NCBI GenBank assembly: GCA_965250215.1
Contig: CBDFNN010000004.1
Span: forward strand, 3,038,001-3,102,000
Source: CBDFNN01 sp965250215
GTDB taxonomy: Bacteria > Bacteroidota > Rhodothermia > Rhodothermales > DATKEJ01
Direction: 5' to 3'
DNA: 64,000 bases
How positions within the stretch are numbered: the first letter of the stretch is position 1; each line of letters starts with the position of its first letter. Below the pieces are notes generated by a model. The model did no database searches. It was not told the origin of the DNA and saw only the letters and a list, made by a program, of their open reading frames with translations. This document shows, piece after piece, positions 53,087 to 62,624 of the stretch. Made by a program: the position numbers and the translations under genes.

Positions 53087-54729
53087 CATCTAAGCGTGTC
53101 GAGTACCGTCTCAAATCGACTCTGAACTAGGAGCGTATCAGAATAGAACTGTATTCGCTCTGGAGCCCTAAAGGGATCAAGAGAACCAGAGGTCCATCTT
53201 TCATTCCCATCGAGGTCTTCAATAAAGCGAGCCGCGTAGCTGCCCTTAGGCAAATCACTAGTATTGAAATCCCCGCCACTCAGTATGACCACATCGAGAG
53301 CATCCTTCCCCCAGGCTTCGCAGTAAAACTCGGCAATCGTCGATGAAGAGCCGGAGAGATGGCCTGAAATGGAACCCATTTCGGATGTCCTCAGAAACTC
53401 GTAATAGGCAGTAAAGGTAGTGTCGACACCGAAGGGAAGTCCCAACACTTCTAGCCTTGAAGGTCTGGCCAAACTTTCGTTTCGACCCTCCAGAACTATC
53501 CTTCCATCACCGGACCTTTTCCAAAGCGCTGGTTCTATTTTAAGGGAATCTAGACTAGCTTCGATCCTCATTGGATCTAGCCATGAGTCATAATCAAGGG
53601 CAATTTTCGAGCTCGAATAAAGTACTTGGATTGAATCTCTCCGAAGAGCCGGTCCAAGCACGCTTAGCCCTGTGAAAACAGGTTTGTCTCGCACTCTAGC
53701 TCGGGGCCTAACAACAACACCCAAAGTGTCCATGGCATTGCCCAAAGAGTCTCGGATTCCTACGAGGTCAAGTAAGTGAGTTGAGCTCAGACTGTCTCTA
53801 GTAAATAATAGAAGTTGGGATTTCTGATGTCGTGACATGGATGCATCTATGATCAACGTTTCCTCGCCGGAGAGTGAATCGCGAAGACTCCAGTTCTCAA
53901 AGTCTCGTGGGTTGAAGGAAAGGCTTTCTGAAAACTCCAAGCGGAATACTTGAGCATCCTCAGCTCGGACTCTGGATAAAACGGGTGGCTCGGCGTCCTC
54001 ACCACCTTCCCATAATACAAGCTTTGGAATGTGTACGGAGTCGCTTTTGGCGAGATAACTCGATTCCGCAGCATGTGCGCTGCGTTCCCCTTCGTCTAGT
54101 TGCTGATTCCTATTTCTATCTACAAGTCCAATGACTCGAAAAGGTCTATTTGGCAAGTATGAAAAACTGAAGTTGCCATTATCTGCAACTTGAGTCCGAT
54201 AAAGTGCCCTTTCAGATAAAGACCCGTCCTCGTTGAAACCGAAGGCAAGAACATCCATGTCCTTGGACGACTCCCCTGTTCTGGGATCTCGTATTTCTCC
54301 AGCAAGACGACCACTGTCGATCATCGAGCCAGTCGAGAATGCCAGAATAATCGGTCGTGACAAAGCAACATTGTGAATGTCTTTTAGAGATTTATCAATG
54401 GTAATAATGTAAGTCGTCGAGTCTCTGAGCTGGTCTCCAAATTCAATTTCGACCTTCCTTCCATTCCACTTTATCTCGGGACCATCTTCTAGGTCTGGCG
54501 TCAAGCTCAAAGCTTGTGCAAATGACGCAAGATTGAGATGTTCACTAAATTCGATCTCGAAACTATCGCCCGAAAAAAGAACGCTTTCATTTTCTGGAAT
54601 CGATCTTAACAACAGTGGAGGTTCGGAATCTACCGGTCCCCCCGTCGGTGCGATGGGTGTCGCACAACTCTGGACAAGTCCAATAGAGAAGAACAACAAC
54701 AAGAGAACATTTCTATGGACTCCCTGCAT
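53080..54729 (-). CDS. Bacterial Ig-like (Big_5) domain lipoprotein
   Basis: This protein of about 549 residues has a lipoprotein signal (MQGVHRNVLLLLFFSIGLVQSC). After TPIAPTGGPVDSEPPLLLRSIPENES it continues with the SbsA/Big_5-type Ig domain seen in many Bacteroidota envelope proteins: FEIEFSEHLNLASF and LRDSTTYIITIDKSLKDIHNV. Further beta-sandwich segments include a FSYLPNRPFRVIGLVDRNRNQQLDEGE unit at about 190-220 and DLPKGSYAARFIEDLDGNERW near the end. A role in the envelope is inferred. ATG 54729 overlaps the TGA of the upstream gene (TGATG), and its stop lies in the heptamer tract. Confidence 0.85.
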   Translation of the reverse strand: MQGVHRNVLLLLFFSIGLVQSCATPIAPTGGPVDSEPPLLLRSIPENESVLFSGDSFEIEFSEHLNLASFAQALSLTPDLEDGPEIKWNGRKVEIEFGDQLRDSTTYIITIDKSLKDIHNVALSRPIILAFSTGSMIDSGRLAGEIRDPRTGESSKDMDVLAFGFNEDGSLSERALYRTQVADNGNFSFSYLPNRPFRVIGLVDRNRNQQLDEGERSAHAAESSYLAKSDSVHIPKLVLWEGGEDAEPPVLSRVRAEDAQVFRLEFSESLSFNPRDFENWSLRDSLSGEETLIIDASMSRHQKSQLLLFTRDSLSSTHLLDLVGIRDSLGNAMDTLGVVVRPRARVRDKPVFTGLSVLGPALRRDSIQVLYSSSKIALDYDSWLDPMRIEASLDSLKIEPALWKRSGDGRIVLEGRNESLARPSRLEVLGLPFGVDTTFTAYYEFLRTSEMGSISGHLSGSSSTIAEFYCEAWGKDALDVVILSGGDFNTSDLPKGSYAARFIEDLDGNERWTSGSLDPFRAPERIQFYSDTLLVQSRFETVLDTLRWD

Positions 54730-55331
54730 CACTCGCCGCTCCTTACGGTGAAGAAGAGATAGCTGATGGCGGCCACCGTTCCAGTCAACAAGGCTGGCTT
54801 GATAAATCGGGCCTTGCCTTTGCGATTAAAAGACATCTTGAAATCTGGTGGTTCTTGGCGAGGAATATCCTTGCGCACAAGGTCCCTTAAATTCTTCTCG
54901 CACCTTCCGTTTGACAAGACTCTTAATTTATTATCGCTACTTGTTTGATAAAGAACAAGATCGATATCTCGACTCAGGTTCTTGCCTTCTTCTTGGTATC
55001 TAACGTCGATGCTCTCGATTCGATATCTCACTAGTCTATCCATTTCACTAGCTGACGACGATTCCATTCCTAAGTCAAAAACTGCCAGCCCCAATTCTTT
55101 CCAGCCATCAATTAGTCCTGAACGAATCGAAGGAAATGAATCAGTTGAAATGAGACCAATCGTTTTTTGATCGGAAAAGTCATCAAAGCAGCTAATCGCC
55201 ATCGAGTCAGTCACTGCAATAAGACTCTGCGCCAATCCATGACCAGGATCGAAGGCTAAAGTCAAGATCGCCAAGCATAAAGCAAGTCTAAATGAGCTCA
55301 GAGATCGATAATATTTACTCACAGCATTCAT
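54729..55331 (-). CDS. Hypothetical exported protein, 200 residues, coupled to the Ig-like lipoprotein
   Basis: I do not recognise this family. The protein has a signal peptide-like start (FRLALCLAILTLAFDPGHGLAQ), a mixed alpha/beta body with repeated polar strands (IGLISTDSFPSIRSGLIDGWKELG, RLVRYRIESIDVRYQEEG), and one C-terminal transmembrane segment (IKPALLTGTVAAISYLFFTV) with a short cytoplasmic tail. It is probably anchored in a membrane by that segment. Its TGA is overlapped by the ATG of the Big_5 gene, so the two are made together and may act as one envelope unit. Confidence 0.75.
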   Translation of the reverse strand: MNAVSKYYRSLSSFRLALCLAILTLAFDPGHGLAQSLIAVTDSMAISCFDDFSDQKTIGLISTDSFPSIRSGLIDGWKELGLAVFDLGMESSSASEMDRLVRYRIESIDVRYQEEGKNLSRDIDLVLYQTSSDNKLRVLSNGRCEKNLRDLVRKDIPRQEPPDFKMSFNRKGKARFIKPALLTGTVAAISYLFFTVRSGE

Positions 55332-55436
55332 TAGTCACAGTATCAACAATTCTTTGATCCGTTCCGCCTGCCATTGCCAAGTTAACGATGAAGTCTTTAT
55401 ACTAAGTCTGTCAAGGTCTTCTATCCTCCAAATCGA

Positions 55437-56348
55437 ATGAAAATGTCCAAGTTCTCAAGAAGAGATTTCCTAAATGTCACAGCAGGCACAGTAGGTGCCG
55501 GACTGCTTGCCTCTTGCGCTGAAGAATCAAGTTATGCGACAGAAGAAGCTGTCGATAGCGTTGCCTCGGCAACTACTGCGTCCGTACCTGTTGGTGTTCA
55601 GCTCTATTGTTTTAGACACATGCTAGAGGAAGATACACCGGGGTCTCTTGAGAAAATCGCTGGAATTGGCTTTACCCATGTCGAAACAGCTGGATACTAC
55701 GGTCTGAAAGCTACAGAGCTCAGGAAATTATTTGACGATAATGGCCTCAATTGTATGAGTGCTCACGTCGGCATAGACGCCTTAGGTGACGACATCAAAG
55801 AGACAGCAGATTTTCATGCCGTCCTAGGAAATGAGCGATTGGTCATTCCATCCCTTCCAAAGGAGATGTATGCGACCAAAGATGATCTCATGCGAGGCAT
55901 TGACAGGATGAATGGAATTTCAAAGACACTCGGAGAACGAGGCATGAAGACTGGCTATCACTGTCACGACTATACCTTCGAGCAAAAATTTGATGGCAAT
56001 AGTATTTGGAAGATAGTTACAGACAACACCGACGATGACTTCATCATGCAATTAGATATAGGAAATGCTTCGCAGGGAGGTGCAGATATTCCCTCTGTGA
56101 TCCGCGATACACCGGGGCGGATTCTTAGCATCCACGCTAAGCCCTACACAAAAGGAGCTAGCGATCCGATGGACGCCTTTATTGGGAAAGATGCTTTAAA
56201 TTGGCCGCTTATTATTGGGCTCTTGGAAAGCGTTGGCGGAGTTGATCAATATATAATCGAATACGAGCAGGAAGCTCATCCCCCTCTTGAGGCTCTTGCT
56301 GGAAACTTAGCAGGCTTTAAAGCAGCCCAAGCGGCAAAAGCGTCTTAA
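55437..56348 (+). CDS. TAT-exported, lipid-anchored sugar isomerase/epimerase-type TIM barrel
   Basis: This 303-residue protein has a twin-arginine signal (SRRDFLNVTAGTVGAGLLASC) that ends in a lipobox, so it is a TAT lipoprotein. The mature part is the AP_endonuc_2 barrel: VGVQLYCFRHMLEED, FTHVETAGYYGLKATELRKL, MKTGYHCHDYTFEQ, FIMQLDIGNASQGGADI, ILSIHAKPYTKG and QYIIEYEQEAHPPLEAL. It is related to the exported barrel at 15121. A reaction on an oxidised or keto sugar is inferred. The gene precedes an RNA methyltransferase by 7 bp. Confidence 0.88.
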   Translation: MKMSKFSRRDFLNVTAGTVGAGLLASCAEESSYATEEAVDSVASATTASVPVGVQLYCFRHMLEEDTPGSLEKIAGIGFTHVETAGYYGLKATELRKLFDDNGLNCMSAHVGIDALGDDIKETADFHAVLGNERLVIPSLPKEMYATKDDLMRGIDRMNGISKTLGERGMKTGYHCHDYTFEQKFDGNSIWKIVTDNTDDDFIMQLDIGNASQGGADIPSVIRDTPGRILSIHAKPYTKGASDPMDAFIGKDALNWPLIIGLLESVGGVDQYIIEYEQEAHPPLEALAGNLAGFKAAQAAKAS

Positions 56349-56355
56349 TCAGGTT

Positions 56356-57129
56356 GTGAGTGATCGACTAAGCGCAGCCAAAAGCAAACATATTCGGAGT
56401 CTTTTCCAAAGGAAGTATCGACAGCGATATCGTGAAAGTATTGTTGAAGGTCTTCGGTCCGTCGAGGCCTACACTGATTCAGGAAATCTCGTTAAGGATC
56501 TGGTAATTGACGAAAGCCTTCGCGAATCTGGGTCTCTTGCTCGAATAAGAAAGAACACCAAAGGATCTGTTTATTCTGTAGACGCTCGAGATATAGAAGA
56601 TCTTTCGGGTGTTGAGACGGCTCCAGGCATAATAGCAGTAGTCGAATTACCGGCAAGCGTAGAATTAGAGGACATTGACTCTCAGCGGGTTCTCGTTTCG
56701 GATGCCATTCAAGACCCAGGCAATCTTGGCGCCATGATTCGATCTGCAGCTTGGTTTGGATTTACCGACTTGGTTCTGGGCAAGGGAACGGTCGATCCAT
56801 ACAGTCCGAAAGTAATTCGAGCTTCCATGGGAGGAATCTGGGCTTGTAGACTTAGTGAATCTGTCTCGCTCAGTTTGGCTCATCCGGCTTTAGTCGATTC
56901 TGGATACACCTTTGTCGTTGCAGATCTTGAGGGACAATCGCCAGATCGGGTTTTGAATGAACAGAAGCTTGCTCTCGTGGTCGGCAATGAGGCGAATGGA
57001 GTTGACCAGGAGTTAAAGAAAAAGGCGGATTACACGATTGCGATACCGAGATCTGGAAAAGGATTAAATCCAGAATCTCTAAACGTCACGGTCGCGGCCT
57101 CGATTTTAATGTCTCAATTGACCATTTAG
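56356..57129 (+). CDS. SpoU/TrmH family RNA 2'-O-ribose methyltransferase
   Basis: This 257-residue SPOUT methyltransferase has an N-terminal substrate-binding region (SKHIRSLFQRKYRQRYRESIVEGLRSVEAY) and the SpoU core with VLVSDAIQDPGNLGAMIRSAAWFGFTDL, KVIRASMGGIW, LALVVGNEANGVDQEL and GLNPESLNVTVAASILM, which forms the knotted SAM site. It methylates a ribose in rRNA or tRNA. The start is GTG at 56356, 7 bp after the upstream stop; no in-frame ATG fits. The target nucleotide is not predictable. Confidence 0.9.
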   Translation: MSDRLSAAKSKHIRSLFQRKYRQRYRESIVEGLRSVEAYTDSGNLVKDLVIDESLRESGSLARIRKNTKGSVYSVDARDIEDLSGVETAPGIIAVVELPASVELEDIDSQRVLVSDAIQDPGNLGAMIRSAAWFGFTDLVLGKGTVDPYSPKVIRASMGGIWACRLSESVSLSLAHPALVDSGYTFVVADLEGQSPDRVLNEQKLALVVGNEANGVDQELKKKADYTIAIPRSGKGLNPESLNVTVAASILMSQLTI

Positions 57130-57222
57130 GTCGCCACGAATTCAAATATATAGAATGGAACTCAGATCACTTTTGGAACCCAAGATCAATGATTGCTACC
57201 TTGCAATAAACAACTACCACTA

Positions 57223-58443
57223 ATGGATCTCCCAGACCTAGGATCGTTTAGCGACACCGGATTACTGACTCTTGAGAAGAAGGAGAAAGTTCAAGAAAAT
57301 AAAAGGACCTTGAAAATTGGTGTGCCGAAAGAGGTCTTCGGTGATGAAAGACGCGTCGCGATATCTCCTAGTGGAGCTTCGGTCTTAGCGAGCCATGGTC
57401 ATCGATTTCTGATTGAAAATGGAGCTGGCGACCACGCTAACTTTCACGACGCCGACTACATCTTGGCCGGAGCCGAAATCTGTAAAGATGCCCCCGATGT
57501 CTATTCGCAATGTGATTTGATTGCAAAAGTGTCTCCTCCATCTGATAAAGAACTCGGACTGACCCAGGAAAAACAGATCTTGATTTCGGCTCTGCATCTT
57601 GGGAATACGACTCCTCAATTTCTCGAGGCGCTAAACTACAAGTGTATTACAGGCCTTGGCTTCGAATTCATCATGGAATCGGATGGCGGACATCCAATTG
57701 TCCGGATGATGCACGAAATAACGGGTACCATGGCGATCCAAATTGCAGCTCATCATCTCGAGAACTCGAGTGGCGGGTCTGGAATAATGCTTGGGGGGAT
57801 TACAGGAATCCCGCCATCAAACATCGTGATTCTTGGAGCTGGCGTGATAGGTGAATGGGCAGCAAGAACGGCCTTGGGCTATGGAGCCTCCGTTACCGTA
57901 CTGGACACCGACCTAGGGGCTCTCCGTGTAATCGAGCATTCACTAAACAGACGGGTCAAGACAGCCATGGCGAATATCCAATACATTAGAGACACCGTTT
58001 TAGATGCGGATGTTGTGGTTGGAGCACTCATGAGAAGTGGAAGAAGATCTCCCATGATGATATCAGAAGAGATCGTCAAGCAAATGAAAGATGGATCAAT
58101 CATCGTCGATGCCGTGATTGATCAAGGTGGCTGCATCGAGACGAGTCGAGTGACTTCTCTATCAAACCCCGCCTTCGTGAAGCATGGCATTACACATTAT
58201 TGTGTTCCGAACATGCCATCGAATGCAGCGAGGACATCCTCGGAGGCTTTAACAAATGTCCTTGTACCATTCCTGTTGGAAATCGGAGAGGCCGGAAATA
58301 TCAACGAGGCCTTGTGGAAAAATGAAGCACTTCGCAATGGGACCTACGTCTACAGAAAACACCTTACGAAGAAGAACTTGGCATCAATGTTCGGAATGAA
58401 CTATCGCGATATCGAACTCTTGATTGCCACCGGTACCTCATAA
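57223..58443 (+). CDS. ald: Alanine dehydrogenase
   Basis: This protein of about 406 residues converts alanine to pyruvate and ammonia with NAD. The ATG at 57223 gives MDLPDLGSFSDTGLLTLEKK, and the family N-terminus IGVPKEVFGDERRVAISPSG begins near residue 31. Other motifs are the catalytic IVRMMHEITGTMAIQIAAH, the Rossmann loop IVILGAGVIGEWAARTALGYGASV, SIIVDAVIDQGGCIETSR and VPNMPSNAARTSSEAL. The usual VLIPGAKAPKLV loop is replaced by VGALMRSGRRSPMM. The sulfatase gene starts 5 bp downstream. Confidence 0.92.
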   Translation: MDLPDLGSFSDTGLLTLEKKEKVQENKRTLKIGVPKEVFGDERRVAISPSGASVLASHGHRFLIENGAGDHANFHDADYILAGAEICKDAPDVYSQCDLIAKVSPPSDKELGLTQEKQILISALHLGNTTPQFLEALNYKCITGLGFEFIMESDGGHPIVRMMHEITGTMAIQIAAHHLENSSGGSGIMLGGITGIPPSNIVILGAGVIGEWAARTALGYGASVTVLDTDLGALRVIEHSLNRRVKTAMANIQYIRDTVLDADVVVGALMRSGRRSPMMISEEIVKQMKDGSIIVDAVIDQGGCIETSRVTSLSNPAFVKHGITHYCVPNMPSNAARTSSEALTNVLVPFLLEIGEAGNINEALWKNEALRNGTYVYRKHLTKKNLASMFGMNYRDIELLIATGTS

Positions 58444-58447
58444 TATT

Positions 58448-59974
58448 GTGAAAACTTGCCTGGCACTTATTTGCATAGTTCTATCAGGACTAAACTGCAA
58501 AACGGAGAAAACTGAAAAGGCCCCCAATATTCTATTCATCTCAATTGATGACCTACGCCCCGAATTAGGGGCCTATGGAAACGAAGTGATCCATAGCCCC
58601 AATATCGATTCAATAGCATCGACAGGAATAGTCTATGAACGAGCCTATGTTCAGCAGGCTGTTTGCAATCCGTCTCGCGCCAGCATAATGACCGGAATGA
58701 GGCCAGATGCCCTCAAGGTCTGGGATCTTCAAACCGATTTCAGACAAACGACTCCTTCGGTCACAACTCTATCACAACATTTCAAAAATAATGGCTATCA
58801 CGCCTCGGCCATTGGGAAAATCTATCATAATACCATTCCAGACCCAGCCTCTTGGAGTGAAGAGAAACTGCACATCGATGGATTTCCATTTGATCCAGAT
58901 GCCGTCTACTTGTCGGAGGAGAGCCTTGCCATTCAAGAAAATCGCAAGGCCTCAATTATTGAAAGAGGTGACTCCACTCGATACATCGATCAATATGGAC
59001 AATGGTATCTCAAAGCCAATTCTTCCGAGATGCCGGATGTTGAAGACGATGCCTACTACGATGGTGCACAAACCACTCGCGCGCTATCGAAGCTTGAAGA
59101 GTTAAGTAAAAAAGACGAAGCGTTTTTCTTCGCCATTGGATACTATAGGCCACATCTCCCCTTCGCTGCACCAAAGAAATATTGGGATCTGTATAATCCG
59201 GAAGACATCCTAAAAGCTTCCAATCCGCAACCTCCAACTGACGCTCCCGTGATGGCATCCAACAACATGAGAGAGTTGCGTGGCTATGCTGATTTTTCTG
59301 ACGTCTCTCATCCACAAGACGGCCAAGTTTCCGACGAGGACGCTCTTGTTCTCAAACACGGATACTACGCCTCTGTCAGTTACGTGGATGCACAAGTCGG
59401 AAGATTATTGAAAAAGCTTAACCAGCTTGGGATTGCCGACAACACCATTATTGCAGTATTCGGTGACCATGGATGGAAACTAGGCGAGCATGGCAGTTGG
59501 GGGAAAATGACCAACTACGAAATTGATGCACGTGCACCGCTGATAATTAATACACCTGGCCAATTCATGGGCCGCAGAGTTTCACAGATGGTCGAGTTTG
59601 TCGATTTATATCCGACACTCAGCGAATTAGCTGGTCTCGAGATTCCCGACAACCTTGAAGGTCAAAGTACCGTCCCGCTTCTCAAAGATGACAATTCTCC
59701 TTGGAAATCTGCAGTCTTCAACCAATTTCTTCGGGAAGGGATTTGGATTGCGCCAGACGGTCGCGAGTATATGGGCTACAGTATTCGAACAAATCAGTAT
59801 AGATATGTTCAGTGGATGGACTGGGAATCCAAAGAAATCAAAGCCAGCGAGTTGTATGATCATCAAAGAGATCCCGGAGAAAATATCAACCGCTCGGGCG
59901 ATCCCGGATATGCGGAGCTAGAGTCCGATATCGCTCAGAGACTTGCAGATGGTTGGAGAGCCGCTTTGCCTTAG
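58448..59974 (+). CDS. Iduronate-2-sulfatase-like type I sulfatase
   Basis: This protein of about 508 residues has a GTG start at 58448 giving a lipoprotein-like signal (KTCLALICIVLSGLNC, Cys17); a TTG at 58424 overlapping the alanine dehydrogenase end is less likely. The metal site is LFISIDDLRPELGAYG, and the formylglycine motif is CNPSR with Cys73. Sequence from SIMTGMRPDALKVWDLQTDFR through SAIGKIYH, and GDHGWKLGEHGSWGKMTNYEIDARAPL, match the iduronate-2-sulfatase subgroup. It should remove sulfate from uronic-acid or fucose-type sulfated glycans. Confidence 0.92.
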   Translation: MKTCLALICIVLSGLNCKTEKTEKAPNILFISIDDLRPELGAYGNEVIHSPNIDSIASTGIVYERAYVQQAVCNPSRASIMTGMRPDALKVWDLQTDFRQTTPSVTTLSQHFKNNGYHASAIGKIYHNTIPDPASWSEEKLHIDGFPFDPDAVYLSEESLAIQENRKASIIERGDSTRYIDQYGQWYLKANSSEMPDVEDDAYYDGAQTTRALSKLEELSKKDEAFFFAIGYYRPHLPFAAPKKYWDLYNPEDILKASNPQPPTDAPVMASNNMRELRGYADFSDVSHPQDGQVSDEDALVLKHGYYASVSYVDAQVGRLLKKLNQLGIADNTIIAVFGDHGWKLGEHGSWGKMTNYEIDARAPLIINTPGQFMGRRVSQMVEFVDLYPTLSELAGLEIPDNLEGQSTVPLLKDDNSPWKSAVFNQFLREGIWIAPDGREYMGYSIRTNQYRYVQWMDWESKEIKASELYDHQRDPGENINRSGDPGYAELESDIAQRLADGWRAALP

Positions 59975-60138
59975 ATGACGAGAAAAATAGTTACACTGTA
60001 CATTGGTATTGAGCGTCGATGGCTTCATCGCAATAAATGCACTGAAGTATAGTGGAGTCCTTGTCATTGGATAGTGGCAGAATCGCTATTATCCTATCAA
60101 GAATCGAATCTTGGAGGATCCAGAAAGACTACATCTAA

Positions 60139-60882
60139 ATGAGCGTTAGCACTAAAATTGATGATCGTGGCCTAGGCATCGTCGAATTTCAAGACCCCTC
60201 TCACAATTCGCTATCGTCCGCCGATTTGCGAGATTTGGAGGCCGGAATCAATAAATTGAGCGAAGACAAGTCATGCAAATTGATTCTGCTGAAGAGTGGC
60301 GGGAAGCGGACTTTTTGCGCAGGAGCTAGCTTGACAGAGTTGAAATCTCTGAAAAAGCAAAAGGACGCAGTGGAGTTTTTCTCGGGATTTGCACGAGTGA
60401 TAAATGCTTGTCGGAATAGCTCTAAGCTACTTGTAGGCAGGATTCAGGGTAAAGCGATAGGTGGCGGAGTTGGCCTTGCTGCCGCTTGCGATTATTGCAT
60501 CGCCACTAGACACGCCTCCATCAGACTTAGTGAATTGAACATCGGGATCGGCCCTTTCGTCATTAGCCCGGCCGTAATAAGGAAAATTGGTCTTGGTGCA
60601 TTCAGCTCTTTGACTCTAAATCCTGACATGCTTTACCCTGCAACATGGGCGCGAGACAAAGATCTATTCAATGAAGTTCACCCCACGACGGAAGCCATGG
60701 ACAAAGCTCTCGGATTAGTCGTGGATCGCATGCTTGGCCATAGCCAAGACGCATTGTCTTCCTTGAAGAAAACTCTTTGGCGAGATACGGATCATTGGAA
60801 CGATCTTCTAAAGGACTTGGCCAAGACTAGCGGAAAGTTAGTTCTGAAAGAAGAAGCCCAAGATGCCTTGGCAAAACTCTGA
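60139..60882 (+). CDS. Enoyl-CoA hydratase/isomerase family protein
   Basis: This 247-residue crotonase-fold protein has FQDPSHNSLSSADLRDL, the oxyanion segment FCAGASLTELKSL, GKAIGGGVGLAAACDYCIA and RLSELNIGIGPFV. A Glu in SELNIG could be the catalytic acid/base. Members hydrate enoyl-CoA or isomerise double bonds; the specific step is unknown. No other beta-oxidation gene is next to it. Confidence 0.88.
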   Translation: MSVSTKIDDRGLGIVEFQDPSHNSLSSADLRDLEAGINKLSEDKSCKLILLKSGGKRTFCAGASLTELKSLKKQKDAVEFFSGFARVINACRNSSKLLVGRIQGKAIGGGVGLAAACDYCIATRHASIRLSELNIGIGPFVISPAVIRKIGLGAFSSLTLNPDMLYPATWARDKDLFNEVHPTTEAMDKALGLVVDRMLGHSQDALSSLKKTLWRDTDHWNDLLKDLAKTSGKLVLKEEAQDALAKL

Positions 60883-60923
60883 TTTTAGATGGAAGTCTAG
60901 ATGATAATTTTTGACTCGAATTC

Positions 60924-62624
60924 TCACATGCGAGTGTATAGCACTTCTCCGCCAATGATGGTATAGTCAACGAGGGTGCCTTTAATCTCCTCGACATCTA
61001 CTTGCATGATATTGCGATCAAGCACAACAACATCTGCGAGTTTCCCCACTTCAATAGATCCTTTGATATCCTCTTCAAAAGCAGCGTAAGCGTTGTTCAA
61101 TGTGTAGGATTGTAGAGTTTCCTCCCTTGTCATGCTTTGCTCAGGATAGAAGACCGACCCGTCGGCGCTTTTCCTCGTTATGCTCGCATAAATACTTGCA
61201 AATGGATTCACATCTTCAACAGGTGCATCGGTGCCGTTAGTCACGACGGCTCCGGTATCCCATAGCGATCTCCAAACATAGGCTCCTTCTTCCGCTCTCT
61301 TATCTCCAAGACGCTTTGCCACCCAAGGCCCATCGGAAGTACAATGATTGGCCTGCATGGCAGGAATTACGCCAAGCTGACCAAATCGAGGAATGTCATC
61401 AGGATGAAGATGTTGTGCATGCTCAATACGCCATCGAAGATCTTCACTTTCTGTATTGTCATAAGCCTCTTCGTATACATCGAGAACTATTCGATTTCCC
61501 CCGTCTCCGATAGCATGGGTGTTCAACTGAAAGCCATTTTCTGCTGCGAAGGCGGCTATTGCCTCGATCTCTTCTTGTTTAACTAAAATAAGGCCGGAAG
61601 TACTTGGCATGTCTTCATAAGGCTCAAGAAGCAAGGCACCATGAGCTCCGAGCGCTCCATCGATCACCGTTTTTATGGAGCGGACTGTAATCTTGTCGCC
61701 ACCGTATCCGTCTAATCGATAATCGGTTATTTTCGATTTCATGTCATCGAGGCTTTCTCCTCCAACCATGATATAGAGTCTAACCGGTGCTCTTCCTTGA
61801 TCGGCAAGTGACTTCAAGAAGTCGATCGTCTCAAAACCAGATCCAGCATCTTGAAAACTGGTTATTCCGTTTTCGAGAAGCTCTTGGTAAGCCCTTTTTG
61901 CCATCTCCTCAGCTTCGGCAAGAACTTCTTCCGGTGAAAGTGAATCGTGATACTCACTATAGGCACTGCCGACCATTCCTTGTGCCCTCTCCCGAAGAAG
62001 TCCTGTCGGATTTCCAAACCGATCCTTTACGATTTCACCACCTTGTGGATCAGGAGTCTCTGAGCTAACACGTCCAAGTTGCATAGCCATTTCATTTGCG
62101 AAGGCAGCATGACCAGAGGCATGCCTGAGATAGACAGGATTCTCAGGGGACAACTCGTTCATTCTACTATTGCTTGGTACACCATCGATTAATTCGTCAG
62201 AGCCCTCTTCCCATTTTTCTTGATGCCAACCTCGACCTAAGATCCACTCTCCCGGCTCCGCGTCATCAGTTGCTTGTGCTACCATGTCCAAAATGTCCTG
62301 CCACGAAGCAACTGTTGTAAGATCTAAGATCATCTTTGCTTGACCTATTCCCATGAAATGTGCGTGTCCTTCGATCAGACCAGGAATGGCTAGTCGCCCT
62401 TCTAGATCGATTACCTCAGTCTCACTTCCAATCCAAGAAGCCATTTCATCACTGGTGCCTAGAGCAGCTATTTTCCCATCGAGCATGGCTACAGCCTCCA
62501 CAGAAGGATTTGTGGAATCCACTGTCACAACCACGCCTCCGGTTAGGACCAAGTCAGCAGTTGTTTGAGGAGTATTATCGCAGGCGAAGATGAGTAGTGA
62601 GAGGCAAAGTAAAACGGAGCGCAT
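60924..62624 (-). CDS. YtcJ-type amidohydrolase lipoprotein
   Basis: This protein of about 566 residues has an ATG at 62624 that gives MRSVLLCLSLLIFAC, a lipoprotein signal; the longer GTG frame to 62666 would translate the heptamer repeat and delay the signal. The amidohydrolase fold opens DLVLTGGVVVTVDSTNPSVEAVAMLDGKI. The metal site is LIEGHAHFMGIG, followed by GWHQEKWEEG, NTHAIGDGGNRIVLD and WRIEHAQHLHPDDIPRFGQLG, with NGTDAPVEDVNPFASIYA near the end. It hydrolyses an amide or imide bond at the outer surface. The substrate is unknown. Confidence 0.92.
   Translation of the reverse strand: MRSVLLCLSLLIFACDNTPQTTADLVLTGGVVVTVDSTNPSVEAVAMLDGKIAALGTSDEMASWIGSETEVIDLEGRLAIPGLIEGHAHFMGIGQAKMILDLTTVASWQDILDMVAQATDDAEPGEWILGRGWHQEKWEEGSDELIDGVPSNSRMNELSPENPVYLRHASGHAAFANEMAMQLGRVSSETPDPQGGEIVKDRFGNPTGLLRERAQGMVGSAYSEYHDSLSPEEVLAEAEEMAKRAYQELLENGITSFQDAGSGFETIDFLKSLADQGRAPVRLYIMVGGESLDDMKSKITDYRLDGYGGDKITVRSIKTVIDGALGAHGALLLEPYEDMPSTSGLILVKQEEIEAIAAFAAENGFQLNTHAIGDGGNRIVLDVYEEAYDNTESEDLRWRIEHAQHLHPDDIPRFGQLGVIPAMQANHCTSDGPWVAKRLGDKRAEEGAYVWRSLWDTGAVVTNGTDAPVEDVNPFASIYASITRKSADGSVFYPEQSMTREETLQSYTLNNAYAAFEEDIKGSIEVGKLADVVVLDRNIMQVDVEEIKGTLVDYTIIGGEVLYTRM

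Noticed and set aside
59527..59536. TGCACGTGCA palindrome as a parS-like site
   Set aside because: It lies inside the sulfatase coding sequence (residues DARAP), has no TGTTTC/GAAACA flanks, and a CACGTG core is common by chance.
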